From Paraburkholderia adhaesiva (lineage in GTDB: Bacteria > Pseudomonadota > Gammaproteobacteria > Burkholderiales > Burkholderiaceae): 64,000 bases of DNA. Location: contig NZ_JAJEJQ010000001.1 in NCBI RefSeq assembly GCF_021390575.1, forward strand, positions 1,278,501-1,342,500, read 5' to 3'. Positions 62,746 to 64,000 of the stretch are shown here, piece after piece. Every line of letters starts with the position of its first letter. The stretch's first letter is position 1. A program made the position numbers and the translations under genes. The notes below the pieces were generated by a model, which was not told where the DNA came from, made no database searches, and saw only the letters and a program-made list of their open reading frames with translations.

Positions 62746-63603
62746 TCAGGCGTTCGCCGCGGCGCGCTCGGCTGCTTCGATCGTATTGACGAGCAGCATC
62801 GTGATGGTCATCGGGCCGACGCCGCCCGGCACCGGCGTGATGTGTCCGGCCACTTCCTTCACGCCTGCGAAGTCGACGTCGCCGCAGAGCTTGCCGTTGT
62901 CGTCGCGGTTCATGCCCACATCGATCACAGTCGCGCCCGGCTTCACCATGTCGGCGGTGAGGATGTTGCGCTTGCCCACGGCCGCCACGACGACGTCCGC
63001 CTCGCGCGTGTGCGCCGCGAGATCGCGCGTCTTGCTGTGGCAGACCGTGACGGTCGCTCCAGCTTCGAGCAGGAGCATGGCCATCGGCTTGCCGACGATA
63101 TTCGAGCGGCCGATCACCACTGCATTCGCGCCCGTGAGAGCGATCTTGTACGCCTCGAACATCTTCATCACGCCATAGGGCGTGCACGGACGAAAGAGCG
63201 GCTGGCCCGTCATCAGCGCGCCCGCGTTGGCGACGTGAAAGCCGTCCACGTCCTTCTCGGGCGCGATGGCTTCGATCACCTTGTGGCTGTCGATGTGCTT
63301 CGGCAGCGGCAGTTGCACGAGGATGCCGTGGATCTTCGGGTCATTGTTCAGTTCGTCGATGCGCTTGAGCAGGTCGGTTTCGGAGAGCGTGGCGGGGTAG
63401 CGGTCGAGCGACGAGTAGAGGCCGTTGTCCTCGCAGGCCTTCACCTTGTTGCGCACGTAGACTTCGCTAGCCGGATTGTCGCCGACCAGCACGACGGCAA
63501 GACCCGGTCGATGGCCGCGGGCGGTGAGGGCGGCGGCGCGTGTGGCGACGTCGGTGCGCAGAAGCTTTGAGAGGGCGTTGCCGTCGATGAGGGTGGCTGT
63601 CAT
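62746..63603 (-). CDS. folD: Methylenetetrahydrofolate dehydrogenase/cyclohydrolase
   Basis: 285 residues, full length. Bifunctional one-carbon enzyme. [20 protein letters not shown] with the catalytic Lys, [28 protein letters not shown], and the NADP loop [20 protein letters not shown] are all present, with [13 protein letters not shown] at the end. Confidence 0.97.
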   Translation of the reverse strand: MTATLIDGNALSKLLRTDVATRAAALTARGHRPGLAVVLVGDNPASEVYVRNKVKACEDNGLYSSLDRYPATLSETDLLKRIDELNNDPKIHGILVQLPLPKHIDSHKVIEAIAPEKDVDGFHVANAGALMTGQPLFRPCTPYGVMKMFEAYKIALTGANAVVIGRSNIVGKPMAMLLLEAGATVTVCHSKTRDLAAHTREADVVVAAVGKRNILTADMVKPGATVIDVGMNRDDNGKLCGDVDFAGVKEVAGHITPVPGGVGPMTITMLLVNTIEAAERAAANA

Positions 63604-63848
63604 GGTCGGTCGAGGTCGAGAATGGGCAAGGCGGGAGCAACGGAAGTGCGCGGCGCGATCCGGGCGGGGCCGTTGCGAAGGCCGATATTATACCGTCGCC
63701 CAGCGGGCGCTTCGGCGTGCGGGGATGGCGCGGGGGAGTGCGCGGGCGAATGCAACGCGTGCGCCAATGCAAAGCGTCCCGCGAACCGGCCCGGCCACTG
63801 GGGCGGGCGGTTGCACGGGACGTGAGACCGCTGCGGCGGTGCCGCCGC

Positions 63849-64000
63849 TTACTGTTGCGGCTGCTGCGGCTTGTTGGAGAGCGCGAGACGCAACAGGTCG
63901 GCGACCGTGTTGACGTTCAGCTTCTCCATGATGTTCGCGCGGTGCGCTTCGACGGTCTTGATGCTGATGCCGAGATCGTCGGCGATCTGCTTGTTCAGAC
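63849..64000 (-). CDS. LuxR-type response regulator, C-terminal end (partial)
   Basis: The frame is open to the window edge. The visible 50 residues are the end of a LuxR/FixJ-type HTH: LNKQIADDLGISIKTVEAHR, then ANIMEKLNVNTVADLLRLAL and a Gln/Pro tail. The receiver domain lies outside the window. Probably the regulator of a two-component pair. Confidence 0.9.
   Translation of the reverse strand, partial: LNKQIADDLGISIKTVEAHRANIMEKLNVNTVADLLRLALSNKPQQPQQ

Overview
The window looks like a Burkholderiales chromosome (Paraburkholderia/Caballeronia/Burkholderia type). The DNA is GC-rich. Its core gene content is typical of that order: yggX-argA divergent from hrpA, gdhA, glnA-glnL-glnG with a sigma-54 promoter, xthA, dinB, prlC and folD. 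No taxonomic search could be run, so the genus is an inference.

1-19.7 kb is an integrated mobile element of prophage or satellite type. It opens inside a P4-family tyrosine integrase (+ strand). Nearly everything else in it runs leftward on the - strand: an AlpA-like regulator, an ORF6N protein, a row of small genes coupled by 8-nt overlaps, a DUF927-type primase-helicase, an iteron cluster (candidate origin), a membrane protein, an SSB, a tail-hub-like protein and a tape-measure protein with a lysozyme domain. No terminase, portal, capsid or lysis genes are visible. Between 2.7 and 3.7 kb lies an unusual array of ~150-bp modules. Each carries a triplet of 9-mers of the form GTG-NNN-ACC, and the central three bases are specific to the module.

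19.7-26.8 kb is a low-density accessory region. It holds a ~1.5-kb tandem duplication carrying two paralogous lipoprotein genes, one of them broken by a single amber codon. It also holds small exported proteins and a deleted, frameshifted FAD-oxidoreductase pseudogene.

26.8-50.9 kb is mostly core: cupin, phosphodiesterase, yggX, argA, hrpA, gdhA, a beta-propeller protein with a fatty-acid hydroxylase-like enzyme, an EI24-like membrane protein, a molybdopterin-binding protein, rhodanese, the glutamine synthetase/NtrBC cluster, a prolyl-oligopeptidase-like enzyme, exonuclease III, and nitronate monooxygenase divergent from a PadR regulator with a perfect 32-bp operator-like palindrome. gdhA and glnA-NtrBC together form a nitrogen-assimilation group.

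50.9-64 kb has initiator tRNA-fMet, an AhpD-like protein, a pyridoxamine-phosphate-oxidase-like protein, a lower-GC pair (lipoprotein subtilase and TPR-glycosyltransferase), an Asp/Glu racemase, SOS-controlled dinB, a cytosine-deaminase-like amidohydrolase, prlC, folD and the end of a LuxR-type response regulator.

The best candidates for something undescribed are the module-specific iteron array (2757-3667), the composition of the element around it, and the argA/hrpA intergenic region, where one 8-bp palindrome could serve as the -10 box in both directions and give two leaderless transcripts.
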